In this document: positions 42,268 through 51,200 of the stretch, one piece after another
Layout of the letters: each line of letters opens with the position of its first letter
Numbering within the stretch: position 1 is the stretch's first letter
DNA from: JBBQWZ01 sp043788745
GTDB lineage: Bacteria; Acidobacteriota; Terriglobia; Bryobacterales; Bryobacteraceae
Direction: 5' to 3'
Assembly: GCA_043788745.1 (NCBI GenBank)
Contig: JAYVTO010000217.1
Span: forward strand, 4,159 to 68,158
DNA length: 64,000 nucleotides
Notes under the pieces: generated by a model
The model's input: only the letters and a program-made list of their open reading frames with translations
Databases searched by the model: none
Told to the model about the DNA's origin: nothing
Translations under genes and position numbers: made by a program

Positions 42268-43755
42268 CTACCGGAGGCCGAAGCCGTGCAGCATCACGTT
42301 GAACGCGAAGGCGAAGAGTCCTGCTCCGAGGATGATGCAGACCGGGAGCGTGAGCACCCAGGCGAGCAGCAGTTTGCCGAGAGTGTCCATCTGCAGGCCG
42401 GAACGATTCGCGGCCATAGTTCCGGCGATTCCGGAGGAGAGGACGTGGGTGGTGCTGACGGGGAGGCCGAGCATGTCGGCGGCTCCGATGGTCATCATCG
42501 CGACGAGTTCGGCGGAGGCGCCTTGGGCGTACGTCAGGTGTTGCTTGCCGATCTTCTCGCCGACCGTAACAACGATGCGCCTCCAACCGATCATGGTGCC
42601 GAGACCGAGCGCCAGCGCGACAGCGATCTTCACCCACACCGGGATGAACTTCGTCACCTTGTCGATCTTGTTCTTCAACTCGCCTGCAGCTGTCTTCTCG
42701 ACCGGGTCCTTGATCAGATTCTGCTTCGAGAGTTTGGCGAGTGCTTCGGAAACCAGATAGAGGTCGGAGCGAAGGTCGCGCCGGTTATCGCCGCTCAGTT
42801 GACCAAACGAACTCTTGCCTTCGAGTCGAGTAGAAATCTCGCGGCACTTAGCGGCAGCGGCGGGGAAGGTCCGCTGCGTGGCCGTACCCTTTGGTTTCAC
42901 GTACGCCGACAACTCGTCGGAAGCCGCATCGCCCGAAATAGAAACTCCCGTCGAATGACGATCCAAGGCGGGCGCGATGCTTCTGCTCATGGTCATCAGT
43001 TGCTGCACGGGTGCTTGGCCCGTACCCAAGTCGACGGCAAAGGTGGCGGGTACGAGTCCGATGAGGATGAGCATGATCAGCCCCATACCTTTTTGCCCAT
43101 CGTTCGATCCGTGCGCGAAGCTTACGCCCGTGCACGTCAGTACAAGAATGCCGCGAATCCAAAGCGGCGGCGTCTTGCCTTCCGGCGACTGGTATAGCGC
43201 CGGATTCCTGATCAGCGCCTTGCACAATAGCAACAGCAGCGCGGCTGCGGAAAATCCAACGAGCGGGGAAACCAGAAGGGAGAGTCCGATCTCCTGTGCC
43301 TTTGCCCAATTCACGCCGTCGCCGAACTCATGACCTTTCGCGATGACGGAGTGCGCGAGGCCGACGCCCATGATCGAACCGATCAACGTATGCGAGCTGG
43401 AGGCGGGCAAGCCCAGATACCAAGTGCCAAGATTCCACGTGATCGCGGCCAGCAACATCGCGAACACCATCGCGAATCCGGCGGCGGATCCGACATTCAG
43501 CACCAGCTCGACCGGAAGGAGAGCCACTACGCCGAAAGCAACCGCGCCGCTCGACATCAGCACGCCGATCAGGTTCCAGCAGCCAGACCACACTACGGCG
43601 ACGGTGGGTTTCAGCGTATGCGTGTAGATGACGGTGGCGACCGCATTCGCCGTGTCATGGAAACCATTAACGAACTCGAACGTAAGCGCGAGTCCGAGCG
43701 CCAGAATCAAGAACATTGCACTGGGGACAGAGAGATATTGTCCGAACAGTTCCAA
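42268..43755 (-). CDS. low-affinity inorganic phosphate transporter, PiT family
   Basis: 495 residues, ten or more membrane helices. Two PiT signature halves are clear: FVNGFHDTANAVATVIYTHTL near the N-terminus and SSGAVAFGVVAL, and then SSHTLIGSIMGVG, SFAHGSNDGQKGMG, LGLPVSTTHVLSSGIAG. These are the phosphate- and cation-binding GxxxxND / SSHT motifs of PiT. A large hydrophilic loop between halves (around residues 265-370) is longer than in the E. coli protein. It imports phosphate with protons or sodium. It lies apart from any pho genes and is transcribed leftward, with 282 bases upstream. Confidence 0.92.
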   Translation of the reverse strand: MELFGQYLSVPSAMFLILALGLALTFEFVNGFHDTANAVATVIYTHTLKPTVAVVWSGCWNLIGVLMSSGAVAFGVVALLPVELVLNVGSAAGFAMVFAMLLAAITWNLGTWYLGLPASSSHTLIGSIMGVGLAHSVIAKGHEFGDGVNWAKAQEIGLSLLVSPLVGFSAAALLLLLCKALIRNPALYQSPEGKTPPLWIRGILVLTCTGVSFAHGSNDGQKGMGLIMLILIGLVPATFAVDLGTGQAPVQQLMTMSRSIAPALDRHSTGVSISGDAASDELSAYVKPKGTATQRTFPAAAAKCREISTRLEGKSSFGQLSGDNRRDLRSDLYLVSEALAKLSKQNLIKDPVEKTAAGELKNKIDKVTKFIPVWVKIAVALALGLGTMIGWRRIVVTVGEKIGKQHLTYAQGASAELVAMMTIGAADMLGLPVSTTHVLSSGIAGTMAANRSGLQMDTLGKLLLAWVLTLPVCIILGAGLFAFAFNVMLHGFGLR

Positions 43756-44037
43756 GCGGAGCCTCCGGTGACCGTCTCACCCCGGCGTCGCCATCCATCC
43801 TGATTGACACCGTTCGCCTGGCGGACCGGAAGATCTGCAAGGGGTGCCCCTGTAAAAGTTTCGCGACAGCAGCAGAGTGTGGTTGAACCCTATTTAGAGT
43901 ACACGACTGCGAGGGCAGTTTGGCTCAAAAAAATGCAAAAACAAGCGTAGATCGCATATTTTCCGACTTTTTGATGTCAATTGTGTGACAACGCGGCGGC
44001 GCATGACAGACGCGGCCTGAATCTCTGATCCTGGAGT

Positions 44038-44660
44038 TCAATGAGCAGGCGAATTGAAGTTGCGGGTGACCTCGACGGTAAAGGCGGGCGAGCCGCTGGG
44101 TGCGTTGTTGGGCGCTTTCCAGCCGAAGATGATCATGGTTTTCTTGTCTGGCTGGTACGAGAGGGCGAAGATGCCGGCGGCGAGTTCGTGGGTGCCGGAA
44201 AACCAGTCGGAGACGATGGACCATTTGGCGGTGAGCGGCTGTTCGATGCCGACCAGGGCGTGCAAATTGTGTCTTCCGCCCGCGGGTCCGAAAATCTGTT
44301 TCGTACCGATGCTGGGTCCGGCGGTGAAGCGGGTTCGGGGCCGGGGAAGGCGGACGCTGACGCCGCCGTAGGTCCAGTAGCCGACGCCCTGGCCGTCAAA
44401 GGAGAACGGGAGCATACCGTCGGTAAACTCTTTTTCTCCCAGGGGTCGTCTTCACCGTCGAGGAGGAAAACCTTCTTGCCGCCGATGCCGATGGAGCGGT
44501 TGCCGGAGTTACCCTGATTCAGCCGGTGGTACTGGCCCTCGAAGGCCAGCATCAAGTCCTTTTTGTCTACGGCATCGGCGCTCGGGATGCCGACGATGAG
44601 GCTTTGTGCGGAGACACTTATCGGGAGACACAGGACTCCCAAGAGGCTGAATCGGAGCAT
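44038..44660 (-). pseudogene. frameshifted secreted hypothetical protein
   Basis: Two overlapping frames form one protein of about 207 residues. The first part (44660 to ~44440) has a signal peptide (MLRFSLLGVLCLPISVSAQ) and reads DLMLAFEGQYHRLNQGNSG... then DGEDDPWEKK. The second part, in another frame (from about 44433 to 44038), reads EFTDGMLPFSFDGQGVGYWT to its stop. The switch is at a run of five A (plus-strand T at 44431-44435) in GAG-AAA-AAG. One extra A, or a -1 slip, joins them: W-E-K-K-E-F-T-D-G-M. Codon use and hydrophobicity continue smoothly across the join. The beta-rich repeats and Gly/Asn turns suggest an outer-membrane beta-barrel. The function is unknown. Confidence 0.65.
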
Positions 44661-44710
44661 AGAAGTCCGATGGATGCAGCCCGGTTTAAAAAGTTTTATT
44701 ATTCGGTGCG

Positions 44711-46123
44711 CTAGCCGGCCTTCTGGAAGGCGCGACGGCTGTACAGGTGGTCGAACAGATTGCCCTCGTGGGGCTGATCCCAGGAGAGAACCATGGTTGG
44801 AATGGCGCCGAGGTTGAGGCGGCCGACATGGGGCGAAGCAAGCAGCCGCTGCTGGAAGGCCCTGTTTGCGGTGATGGCGGTGATGACGAGAGAGGGGCCG
44901 AAGATCTCGGGCATGGTGGCTTCGGGCGTTTCGACGACGCTGGCGAAGGGGAACAGGAACTCGCGATTGGCGAGAGCGTGGTCAGGTGGGCATGCGACGA
45001 CGGTCGGCAGCAGGTAGGTAGAACTGTCGAGGTCGACGCAGCGGTCTCCGGAGCGGAAGGAAGCGGTGACGTCGCGGGCGCCTGGCATGTCGCTGTCGAT
45101 CATGGCGGAGATGCGCTGGGCGATTTTGGGATCGGCGAAGGGGGCGAGGGGCGCCTCAGGGTGGTCGGCGGGCTTGGGCGTCAGCTTCGCGAGGCGGGCG
45201 GCAAGGGCCTCGGCGATCTGCTTCCCGTGGCGGGGAACCCACACTCCGGACGCGTTGACGCAGGAGCGGCCGGAGTTTTCCGCGATGGAGGCGACCATGA
45301 CGTCGATGTACTTTTCCCAATTGTCGATTTCATCTTCGCCGATGACGATCTTCGAATAGCCGGGTCCGTGGACTTCGACGCGCGAATCGTTTTCGTATTT
45401 CCTGGTGGCGGCGACGTCGCCGAAGACCATGCCGCGACCGCAGTGACGGAGGATCTCGCCGGCGCCGGAGTGATCGCAGGGATAGTAGCCGAAGGCTTCC
45501 TTCGGGGCGCCAGCTTTGATGAAGGCCTGGATCATGCGGTAGGGGGTCCAGGGTTCGGCGCTGCCGGGCTTCAAGAAGAGCGCGGTCTTCATGGCGATGG
45601 CGGGCGCCCAGAGGGAATGGACGCCGGGGGAGTTGTTTGGGAGGACGACGCCGAGCGACGCGGCGCGGGGGACGAAGCTGAGGGCGAATCCGGCGTGGGA
45701 GCCGAAGCCGGTGTCGAGGGTGTCAAAGCCGACGCCGCGGGAGAGTCCGTTCAGGACGTCGGTCATCTGATCGAGGACGCCATGGATCTTCTTCATGTTC
45801 TTGCGCACCATGACGTGCGGCATTCCGGTGGTCGCGGAAAGCTGCAGGACGTAGTCGCCGGCAGACTGCATCTGGTCGCCGATGGCGAGGGTGCCGTTGA
45901 GGAAGTAATCGGCGGCGGCTTTGCTGATGGCGATCAGTTCCGCGGTGGAGAATTTGGTGAGAGCGTCTTTGCCGCGCTGCTGATCGAGAAGGTCGCGGCG
46001 GATGACGCCCGGATTCGCCAGGCTGAGTTCGACGTAGGTTTGCTTGGTCTTGAAGTCGGGAGTTTTGGCGACGTCGAGGGAGCGGTAGGGTTCGCCGAAG
46101 CGGAGGACGGGAATGTGGAGCAT
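44711..46123 (-). CDS. aldehyde dehydrogenase family protein
   Basis: 470 residues. The nucleophile Cys288 is in NSGRSCVNASGV, and the preceding GYSKIVIGEDEI contains the region of the general base; LPNNSPGVHSLWAPAIAMKTALFLKPGS is the cofactor-binding segment with the conserved Lys. It is shorter and more divergent than typical ALDH proteins and resembles acyl-CoA reductase-like members. It oxidises an aldehyde with NAD(P), or reduces an acyl-CoA. The substrate is not indicated by neighbours: a frameshifted secreted protein lies downstream and a truncated propeller gene upstream. Confidence 0.8.
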   Translation of the reverse strand: MLHIPVLRFGEPYRSLDVAKTPDFKTKQTYVELSLANPGVIRRDLLDQQRGKDALTKFSTAELIAISKAAADYFLNGTLAIGDQMQSAGDYVLQLSATTGMPHVMVRKNMKKIHGVLDQMTDVLNGLSRGVGFDTLDTGFGSHAGFALSFVPRAASLGVVLPNNSPGVHSLWAPAIAMKTALFLKPGSAEPWTPYRMIQAFIKAGAPKEAFGYYPCDHSGAGEILRHCGRGMVFGDVAATRKYENDSRVEVHGPGYSKIVIGEDEIDNWEKYIDVMVASIAENSGRSCVNASGVWVPRHGKQIAEALAARLAKLTPKPADHPEAPLAPFADPKIAQRISAMIDSDMPGARDVTASFRSGDRCVDLDSSTYLLPTVVACPPDHALANREFLFPFASVVETPEATMPEIFGPSLVITAITANRAFQQRLLASPHVGRLNLGAIPTMVLSWDQPHEGNLFDHLYSRRAFQKAG

Positions 46124-46245
46124 AAAGAATTAGTGTAGGACGACTTTGGATCTGCGTTTGAGATGCGTCGCGCAGGGTGGGAGGCGCAAAAGCTGACGGC
46201 GAAACAATCGGACCTGCCGGTTCATCGATGTTGTGTGAGTTCCCT

Positions 46246-46638
46246 ATGTTCCTTCTAAAACCGATTTTCTTTCCCGCAGCGATCAGCACGCTGCCTGCGC
46301 TCGCGCAGTTCTCAAGCCTGTCGACTAATACGGATGGCACGACGCTCTTCTTTACAACGCCGCTCGGCCAGACCGGGCTGGGGCAAGCGAACCAGGGCAA
46401 GGTGTTTCTTGCAGATTCGGCCGGTATCCGGCCGTGGCTGATCCGCAGCCGCGTATGCGATCCTGTGCGATTTGCCTGGGTCAGGGGTTGGCAGGTTTGG
46501 GGCGTTGCTGCCGGTGAGGTAGGGGCGAGATTACCAGGTCAAGCGCGCAATGCCCAGCACGCGATCGAAGTGGGCGTCGCGGCTGAGGATGGGCAGATCG
46601 TGTTGGCGTGCGAGCGCGGCGATCCAGATGTCGTTTGA
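46246..46638 (+). pseudogene. truncated secreted beta-propeller-type protein
   Basis: From ATG at 46246: signal peptide (MFLLKPIFFPAAISTLPALA), then FSSLSTNTDGTTLFFTTPLGQ..GLGQANQGKVFLADSAG, which resembles the first blade of large acidobacterial secreted propeller proteins. After about residue 65 the frame continues with unrelated sequence and runs antisense into the VapC gene. A complete protein would need several hundred more residues. It is therefore probably the 5' stub left by a deletion whose other edge is next to the vapBC pair. Confidence 0.5.
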
Positions 46639-46908
46639 CGGAATCGGCCTGCCCGCCGCCCGTAGTTCGATCGTTATCTGCGCGTAGAAATGAGTGGTAC
46701 GGCCGTCGATGATCAACAATTTGGCTTGATCGAGAAACTCGCGTAGCCAGCGCTCGTGCCGTTCGCGCCGATTCGACTGTAGGATGCCGTATCGGTACTC
46801 TCCGACAACGACCACCGGGACCTCCACCGACTCCCCACGATCAACCGCGCGGAGTGCGCCTTTGGCACCGTCCGCGTAAGCCGAAAGCGCATTGGTGTCC
46901 AGGATCAC
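46531..46908 (-). CDS. vapC: VapC family PIN-domain toxin
   Basis: 125 residues. PIN motifs: ILDTNALSAYADG (Asp in the first strand), PVVVVGEYRYGI (Glu), the acidic cluster in PSNDIWIAALARQHDLPILS and SRDAHFDRV. All four acidic metal ligands appear to be present, so an active ribonuclease is expected. Its start codon overlaps the stop of the antitoxin gene by four bases (46905-46908), the standard VapBC coupling. Substrate RNA is unknown (VapC enzymes often cut initiator tRNA or rRNA loops). Confidence 0.88.
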   Translation of the reverse strand: MILDTNALSAYADGAKGALRAVDRGESVEVPVVVVGEYRYGILQSNRRERHERWLREFLDQAKLLIIDGRTTHFYAQITIELRAAGRPIPSNDIWIAALARQHDLPILSRDAHFDRVLGIARLTW

Positions 46909-47156
46909 TCCCAGTCTCGCGGGTCGACCTGCTCAAACTCCTCACGAATCAGGGAGTCAATCCGCAGATTCTCGTCGTGGAGGTCGCTTAGCTGACCCCC
47001 AAGCTTGGTCCACGGTTTTACTTTCTTCGACGGGTCGGATCTCAGCTTTTCTTCTACGGCCTCGGTTACGAATTGACGCAACGCAACCCCTCGCTCGGCG
47101 GCCTTCGCCTTAGCACGGCGGAAGGTAGCGTCCGGGATTTCCAGGGTTGTCTTCAT
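46905..47156 (-). CDS. vapB: VapB-type antitoxin
   Basis: 83 residues from ATG at 47156. The N-terminus MKTTLEIPDATFRRAKAKAA is a ribbon-helix-helix DNA-binding motif; the C-terminal half (SDLHDENLRIDSLIREEFEQ) is acidic and flexible, as expected for the toxin-binding part. The frame is open upstream, but a perfect palindrome (47164-47185) sits there and is better read as operator. It is translationally coupled to vapC. Confidence 0.85.
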   Translation of the reverse strand: MKTTLEIPDATFRRAKAKAAERGVALRQFVTEAVEEKLRSDPSKKVKPWTKLGGQLSDLHDENLRIDSLIREEFEQVDPRDWE

Positions 47157-47163
47157 GGGTCTA

Positions 47164-47185
47164 TGGTCCCATAAATATGGGACCA
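47164..47185 (-). promoter_or_regulatory. perfect 10-bp palindrome, probable VapBC operator
   Basis: TGGTCCCATA (47164-47173) and TATGGGACCA (47176-47185) are exact complements with a two-base spacer. The left end lies eight bases before the vapB start codon. The AT-rich centre (CATAAATATG) could double as the -10 region. Ribbon-helix-helix antitoxins bind such palindromes, so autoregulation is likely. Confidence 0.75.
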
Positions 47186-47187
47186 CG

Positions 47188-49395
47188 CTACTTGACGATG
47201 AGTGCGTCGGCATCCACATAGGTGTCGGTTGACGCTTTATTCTTCCGGCCGGTGACGCGAAGCTCGAATTGATGGAAGCCAGCGGGTACTTCGAAGCTCC
47301 GGCGCGCTTGCCATTCCGTGGTGGGAGCGTAGAGATCTACCGTCGCTTGCTCGACTCCGTCGATCAAGACTTGTGCGATGCCCCGATTGGCGGCTTTCGT
47401 AAAGACCCACGTCAGCTTCGATCCTTCGAACGCAAGGAGCGCGCTTTCTCCCGCGGTCGCCGAATAGGTAATCGTGTGGCCAAACGTTTCCGGGAACTGC
47501 GTGTCGCGAATCCAGGCTCCGCGGTACAGAATGCGAAGGTCCTTATCGTCATAGGTGCCTGCCTTGGCGGCAGGCCGGGAATCTGCCTTGCAGGTGGCGA
47601 GCACTTTCGAGAGGCGGAAGCCGCCGTATTCCATGTGCGTCGCGGTGCAGAGGTTTAGCATGTCGCGCGCTTGCACGCTGGCCATCTGCACGGCGCTTGC
47701 TTCCGTGGGCGCCACGATGTAGCGGATACTGAATCGCTCAATCAGTTTCAAAATGTCTTCGGGCGCGGTGGCGTTGCGCAGTTCGTTCTCAAATTTCCAG
47801 GAATGCCAGGTTGCCGAATAAATGTGCGTGTGCATCCCGGCGATCTGATTGCCCGCGAGCATCGCGGCTGGCTCGCCCGGCGCGATGCGGTTGAGCTCGG
47901 AAATCAACTTCCTCCGGGGGATGTAGAACTCGGAGAAATGCTCCCGTTCTTTTGCGTCGAAAAGATTCAGAAAGAGATCGCGGTGCTGGAATCCGGAGCC
48001 TCCCAGGAAATAGATATTCGCCGCAAACGCGAGGCCCGCCGCGGCGGCGAACCAGCGATTCTCCCGGACGACGATGGCGATGGGGATCGACAGCAGCACG
48101 AAGGCCGGATACGCGTAGCGCAGATACGTGAGGCCCTGAAATTCCAGAATGACGAACGCAACTCCAGCGGCGAGCGCAGCGCGCCCAAGCGCGGGCAGGC
48201 TCTTCCAGCCAAGCGCCACGACGGGCAAGAAGAGCAACCACTGAAATCCGGCAACACCGTTCTGGCTCTCCAGGTAGCGTGAGGAGTAAATGGTCGCGTC
48301 GTAGAGCAGCCGCCAGGTGACGCCGCGTGGAAAGCGCGAATCGAGAATCGAACGGTCTTCGTAGAGCGCAGAATGAAACGTGCCGTTGAAGAACGGGAAC
48401 AGAGGACTGCCGGTGACGATGTAGGCCGTGACGTACGGAATGCACGCGAACGCGCAGAGAAGGCCCAAGAACCCCGCAAGCTTTCGCGGGCTGTTGCGTA
48501 ATCCCCAGAGCGCGAAGGGCAGCAGGACGAGGATCATCGCCAGGCTTCCGAACTTCGTGCCCATGGCCGCTCCCAGCACAATAGCCGCCGTGTAGACGCG
48601 ATCTTCGCGGAGCGCGAGGAAGCCCGCGAACAAGAACAACGTCCAGATATTCTCGACAAACAGCGAGCCCGTCACGAGCATAACGATGGGGGTCGAGGCG
48701 AACAGCGCGACGCCGACCAGCGCCCATTCGCGCGCAAGCGTTCCCCGCAGCACCCGATAGAGCCCAGCGCAGATCGTCAGCAACCAAACCGAGTTCAGGA
48801 ACTTCGCCGCGTACTCGCCACCAGTCAGAAACGCAATCGACGCGAGCCAATCGCCATTCATCGGCATCACGGCCCACGCAAGGCGGGCGGCATCGAAGCT
48901 CCATTGGTGATGCGCGGCGATCCACTCAGGAATCACCAAATGCATCGCAAGTCCATCGCCGCTGGATTCAGGAGAAATCGTCGGGAGGAGATGGAGCAGC
49001 AGCGGGAGTCCGGCGATCGAGAGCGCGATGTACTCAGTGGTTTGAAGTGTGATTGTCGTCGCTTGCCGTCGACGAAATACGAAAGCAACGGCCCCGGCAG
49101 CGGCGAAGCCCCAAAACCACGGGTAGTTAATCGGAACATGCGCGGCCAGCCCAAACCCTGTTGCGAGCAAGGCGGCCGAAAGCGGCACGTCGAACCAGTC
49201 GATCACCGGAATGCGAAGGCGCGGCCTCGACCACACGAGTAGCGCCGAGATCGCGGTGTACGCAAGGACCACGCCGATGAGGCGGTTGAGACCGAGCGGA
49301 GTCCAGATCCATTGCGCGAGCAGCTTCGCTTCGTAGAAGCCGTAAACAAGAGCCGCCAGCGCGGCGGCAAAAGCGATGCGCATCGCGACGCGCAT
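47188..49395 (-). CDS. GT39-like membrane glycosyltransferase with C-terminal beta-sandwich
   Basis: 735 residues. It starts directly after the stop of the GT2-GtrA gene (TAGATG). Eleven or more membrane helices (IAFAAALAALVYGFYEA ..) and an acidic loop SGDGLAMHLVIPEWIAAHHQW suggest the GT-C fold. The last 150 residues are soluble and beta-rich: GDKDL-like start, then a repeated pattern (FEGSKLTWVFTKAANRG, VLIDGVEQATVDLYAP, FEVPAGFHQFELRVTGRK), which resembles a carbohydrate-binding sandwich of the CBM/golvesin-like type. The fusion suggests that the enzyme binds its glycan acceptor outside. It is followed by vapBC. Confidence 0.82.
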   Translation of the reverse strand: MRVAMRIAFAAALAALVYGFYEAKLLAQWIWTPLGLNRLIGVVLAYTAISALLVWSRPRLRIPVIDWFDVPLSAALLATGFGLAAHVPINYPWFWGFAAAGAVAFVFRRRQATTITLQTTEYIALSIAGLPLLLHLLPTISPESSGDGLAMHLVIPEWIAAHHQWSFDAARLAWAVMPMNGDWLASIAFLTGGEYAAKFLNSVWLLTICAGLYRVLRGTLAREWALVGVALFASTPIVMLVTGSLFVENIWTLFLFAGFLALREDRVYTAAIVLGAAMGTKFGSLAMILVLLPFALWGLRNSPRKLAGFLGLLCAFACIPYVTAYIVTGSPLFPFFNGTFHSALYEDRSILDSRFPRGVTWRLLYDATIYSSRYLESQNGVAGFQWLLFLPVVALGWKSLPALGRAALAAGVAFVILEFQGLTYLRYAYPAFVLLSIPIAIVVRENRWFAAAAGLAFAANIYFLGGSGFQHRDLFLNLFDAKEREHFSEFYIPRRKLISELNRIAPGEPAAMLAGNQIAGMHTHIYSATWHSWKFENELRNATAPEDILKLIERFSIRYIVAPTEASAVQMASVQARDMLNLCTATHMEYGGFRLSKVLATCKADSRPAAKAGTYDDKDLRILYRGAWIRDTQFPETFGHTITYSATAGESALLAFEGSKLTWVFTKAANRGIAQVLIDGVEQATVDLYAPTTEWQARRSFEVPAGFHQFELRVTGRKNKASTDTYVDADALIVK

Positions 49396-50505
49396 CTACT
49401 CGGGTTCGCCCACTTTGGCTTCTTTGACGCGCGGCAAGGCGCTGTCTTCTGGAGCAACAGCCGCGGCCCGCACGCGGGACTTGGCGCGCGTGAAGACGAA
49501 GTCGCGCTGCACGGCGAAGTTCGCGAGAAACAGGGCGCTCTCCGCGCACAATTTCGCGATCATCACCGGAAGTTCAAACAGATACATCAGGAAATGGATC
49601 AACCCGAACGACATCAGCCCGCTCACCGCAACCAGCGCAAGATAGCGCGGCAGAGTCGCCTGATGCCGATCAGCGGAAAGGAATACGGCGCGGCGGGCGA
49701 GACCATAGTTGAAGATCACGCTGGCAGCGCGTCCCACTGCTTGCGACGGCAGTATCTCATCGGACAAGCGAAAAGCCATCCAGAAAACGAGGTTGTCGAG
49801 CGCCGCGGTCGTCAGTGACAGAAGGCCGAAGCGAAACAGCACGAACGTGATCTTTGCCGAATCGAGCAGTGGGTTGAAATGCGACGTGGGGTTGCCCGGT
49901 TCGTAGATCGTCTGAATCGGAATCTCGCGGATGGCGCAATCCCGATGCTTCGCCGCCGTCAGCATGTCGAGTTCGAACTCATAACCCGCCGATTCGATGC
50001 GAAGCAACTCCGGCAGCATCGACGCCGGAATGCCACGGAGTCCGCTCTGCGTGTCGCGAAGCGTGCGGCCGAGCACAATCTTAACGAGGCCGCGTGTCAG
50101 GCTATTCCCGATCCGGCTGCGCAGCGGAACGCCGTGCTCAAATCCCCTCGAACCGATGACCAGCGCCGACGGATCAGCGAGCAATGCTTCTGCCACGCGC
50201 TGAATGTCTTCCGGAGTATGTTGCCCGTCCGCGTCGGCAGTAACCACTCCGCTGAGCATTGGAAACGTCCGGAGGGCGTGATTGATGCCAGACTTGAGCG
50301 CCGCGCCCTTGCCGAGATTCACCGCATGCGCCACGATCTGCACTCCTGGAACGCCGCGCACAAGGTCGAAGAAAAAGTCGTAGCGCGCCTCGCTGCCGTC
50401 GTTGACGACAACGATAGCGGACGACGAATGCGCGGCCAACGCGCGGACAACATCCACGAGCGCCTGATTGGGACGGAAGGCCGGTATGACGACGACGAGG
50501 TTCAT
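49396..50505 (-). CDS. GT2 glycosyltransferase fused to GtrA-like membrane domain
   Basis: 369 residues. The N-terminal GT-A domain has VVVIPAFRPNQAL, then IVVVNDGSE (DxD-related), ADADGQHTPEDI (DxD motif) and IVLGRTLRDTQSGLRGIPA, as in dolichol-phosphate mannose/glucose synthases (DPM1/GtrB-like). The C-terminal ~130 residues add four membrane helices (FGLLSLTTAALDNLVFWMAF, ...YLALVAVSGLMSFGLIHFLMYL...), a GtrA-like flippase-type domain. It would make a polyprenyl-phosphate sugar and help move it. The GT-C transferase just downstream is the expected user of that lipid-linked sugar. Confidence 0.88.
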   Translation of the reverse strand: MNLVVVIPAFRPNQALVDVVRALAAHSSSAIVVVNDGSEARYDFFFDLVRGVPGVQIVAHAVNLGKGAALKSGINHALRTFPMLSGVVTADADGQHTPEDIQRVAEALLADPSALVIGSRGFEHGVPLRSRIGNSLTRGLVKIVLGRTLRDTQSGLRGIPASMLPELLRIESAGYEFELDMLTAAKHRDCAIREIPIQTIYEPGNPTSHFNPLLDSAKITFVLFRFGLLSLTTAALDNLVFWMAFRLSDEILPSQAVGRAASVIFNYGLARRAVFLSADRHQATLPRYLALVAVSGLMSFGLIHFLMYLFELPVMIAKLCAESALFLANFAVQRDFVFTRAKSRVRAAAVAPEDSALPRVKEAKVGEPE

Positions 50506-50541
50506 GGCGCGGCTTCCGCGATTATAGCCCCTGCGCGCGAA

Positions 50542-50946
50542 CTAGGCGCGCTTGACGGTGAGGCGCATGCGATTCGAGTGCGCGCGATCGGGAGGCTTCG
50601 GGTTCGCCATCCGCGAATGTGTGATTGCGACAAGCGCGGTGGACTTTTCTTTCGCCACCGGATACATGTCAATCGTCACGTCGTCCTGCGCGCCTTCGAG
50701 CGCCGCCGCCACTTCGGGCTCGACGTAGCCGAGAATCAGCGCGTCGTTGCCGACGCGATGAACCTCGAAGGAAAGGAAGGAATTCCGGAAGAACAGCGGA
50801 GCTTCAAAACTGGCGGGCGAAAACGTGAAGCCGTAAAAACCCGCGGGCATCTTGTTCAGGGGGGCACCCTCGTGATCGCCCGAAACAAGTTGCACCTTGT
50901 TGCGTTCGCGCAATTCTTCCGAAGTCTGTGTTGCGATGTTGTTCAT
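50542..50946 (-). CDS. hypothetical protein
   Basis: 134 residues with a GGGAGAG Shine-Dalgarno before ATG at 50946. No signal peptide or membrane helix. The central part FYGFTFSPASFEAPLFFRNSFLSFEV and DALILGYVEPEVAAALEGA suggests a compact alpha/beta protein. No family was recognised. It is 36 bases upstream of the GT2-GtrA gene in the same direction and might belong to its unit. The C-terminus is basic (SNRMRLTVKRA). Confidence 0.6.
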   Translation of the reverse strand: MNNIATQTSEELRERNKVQLVSGDHEGAPLNKMPAGFYGFTFSPASFEAPLFFRNSFLSFEVHRVGNDALILGYVEPEVAAALEGAQDDVTIDMYPVAKEKSTALVAITHSRMANPKPPDRAHSNRMRLTVKRA

Positions 50947-51200
50947 AGGAATCTCTCCCAGTTTACAGCGGTCATTTGAGGCGCTTCAAGCTTTCGGAAC
51001 CAAAGAATGGTTGGCTCTGGACCCGTTGGTATTTCTCGGTATTGCTGTCGAGTGCGGCAATTGTGAATCCGGCGATCACAAACGCGCTCGATCCGGTTCC
51101 GCCGGAGCGGATCTCCGGCCACGATATGCCGATCGTCTATTTCCCGCGGCCGGCAAATTCGACCGCGCCGGGCAAGGCTTCCGCGCGAGTGCGTTGACGG

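Noticed and set aside
50976..51197. Short plus-strand frame between the hypothetical gene and the PQQ gene
   Set aside because: It reads ...TNALDPVPPERISGHDMPIVYF.. and may be a fragment of something, but there is no start context and no recognised family.
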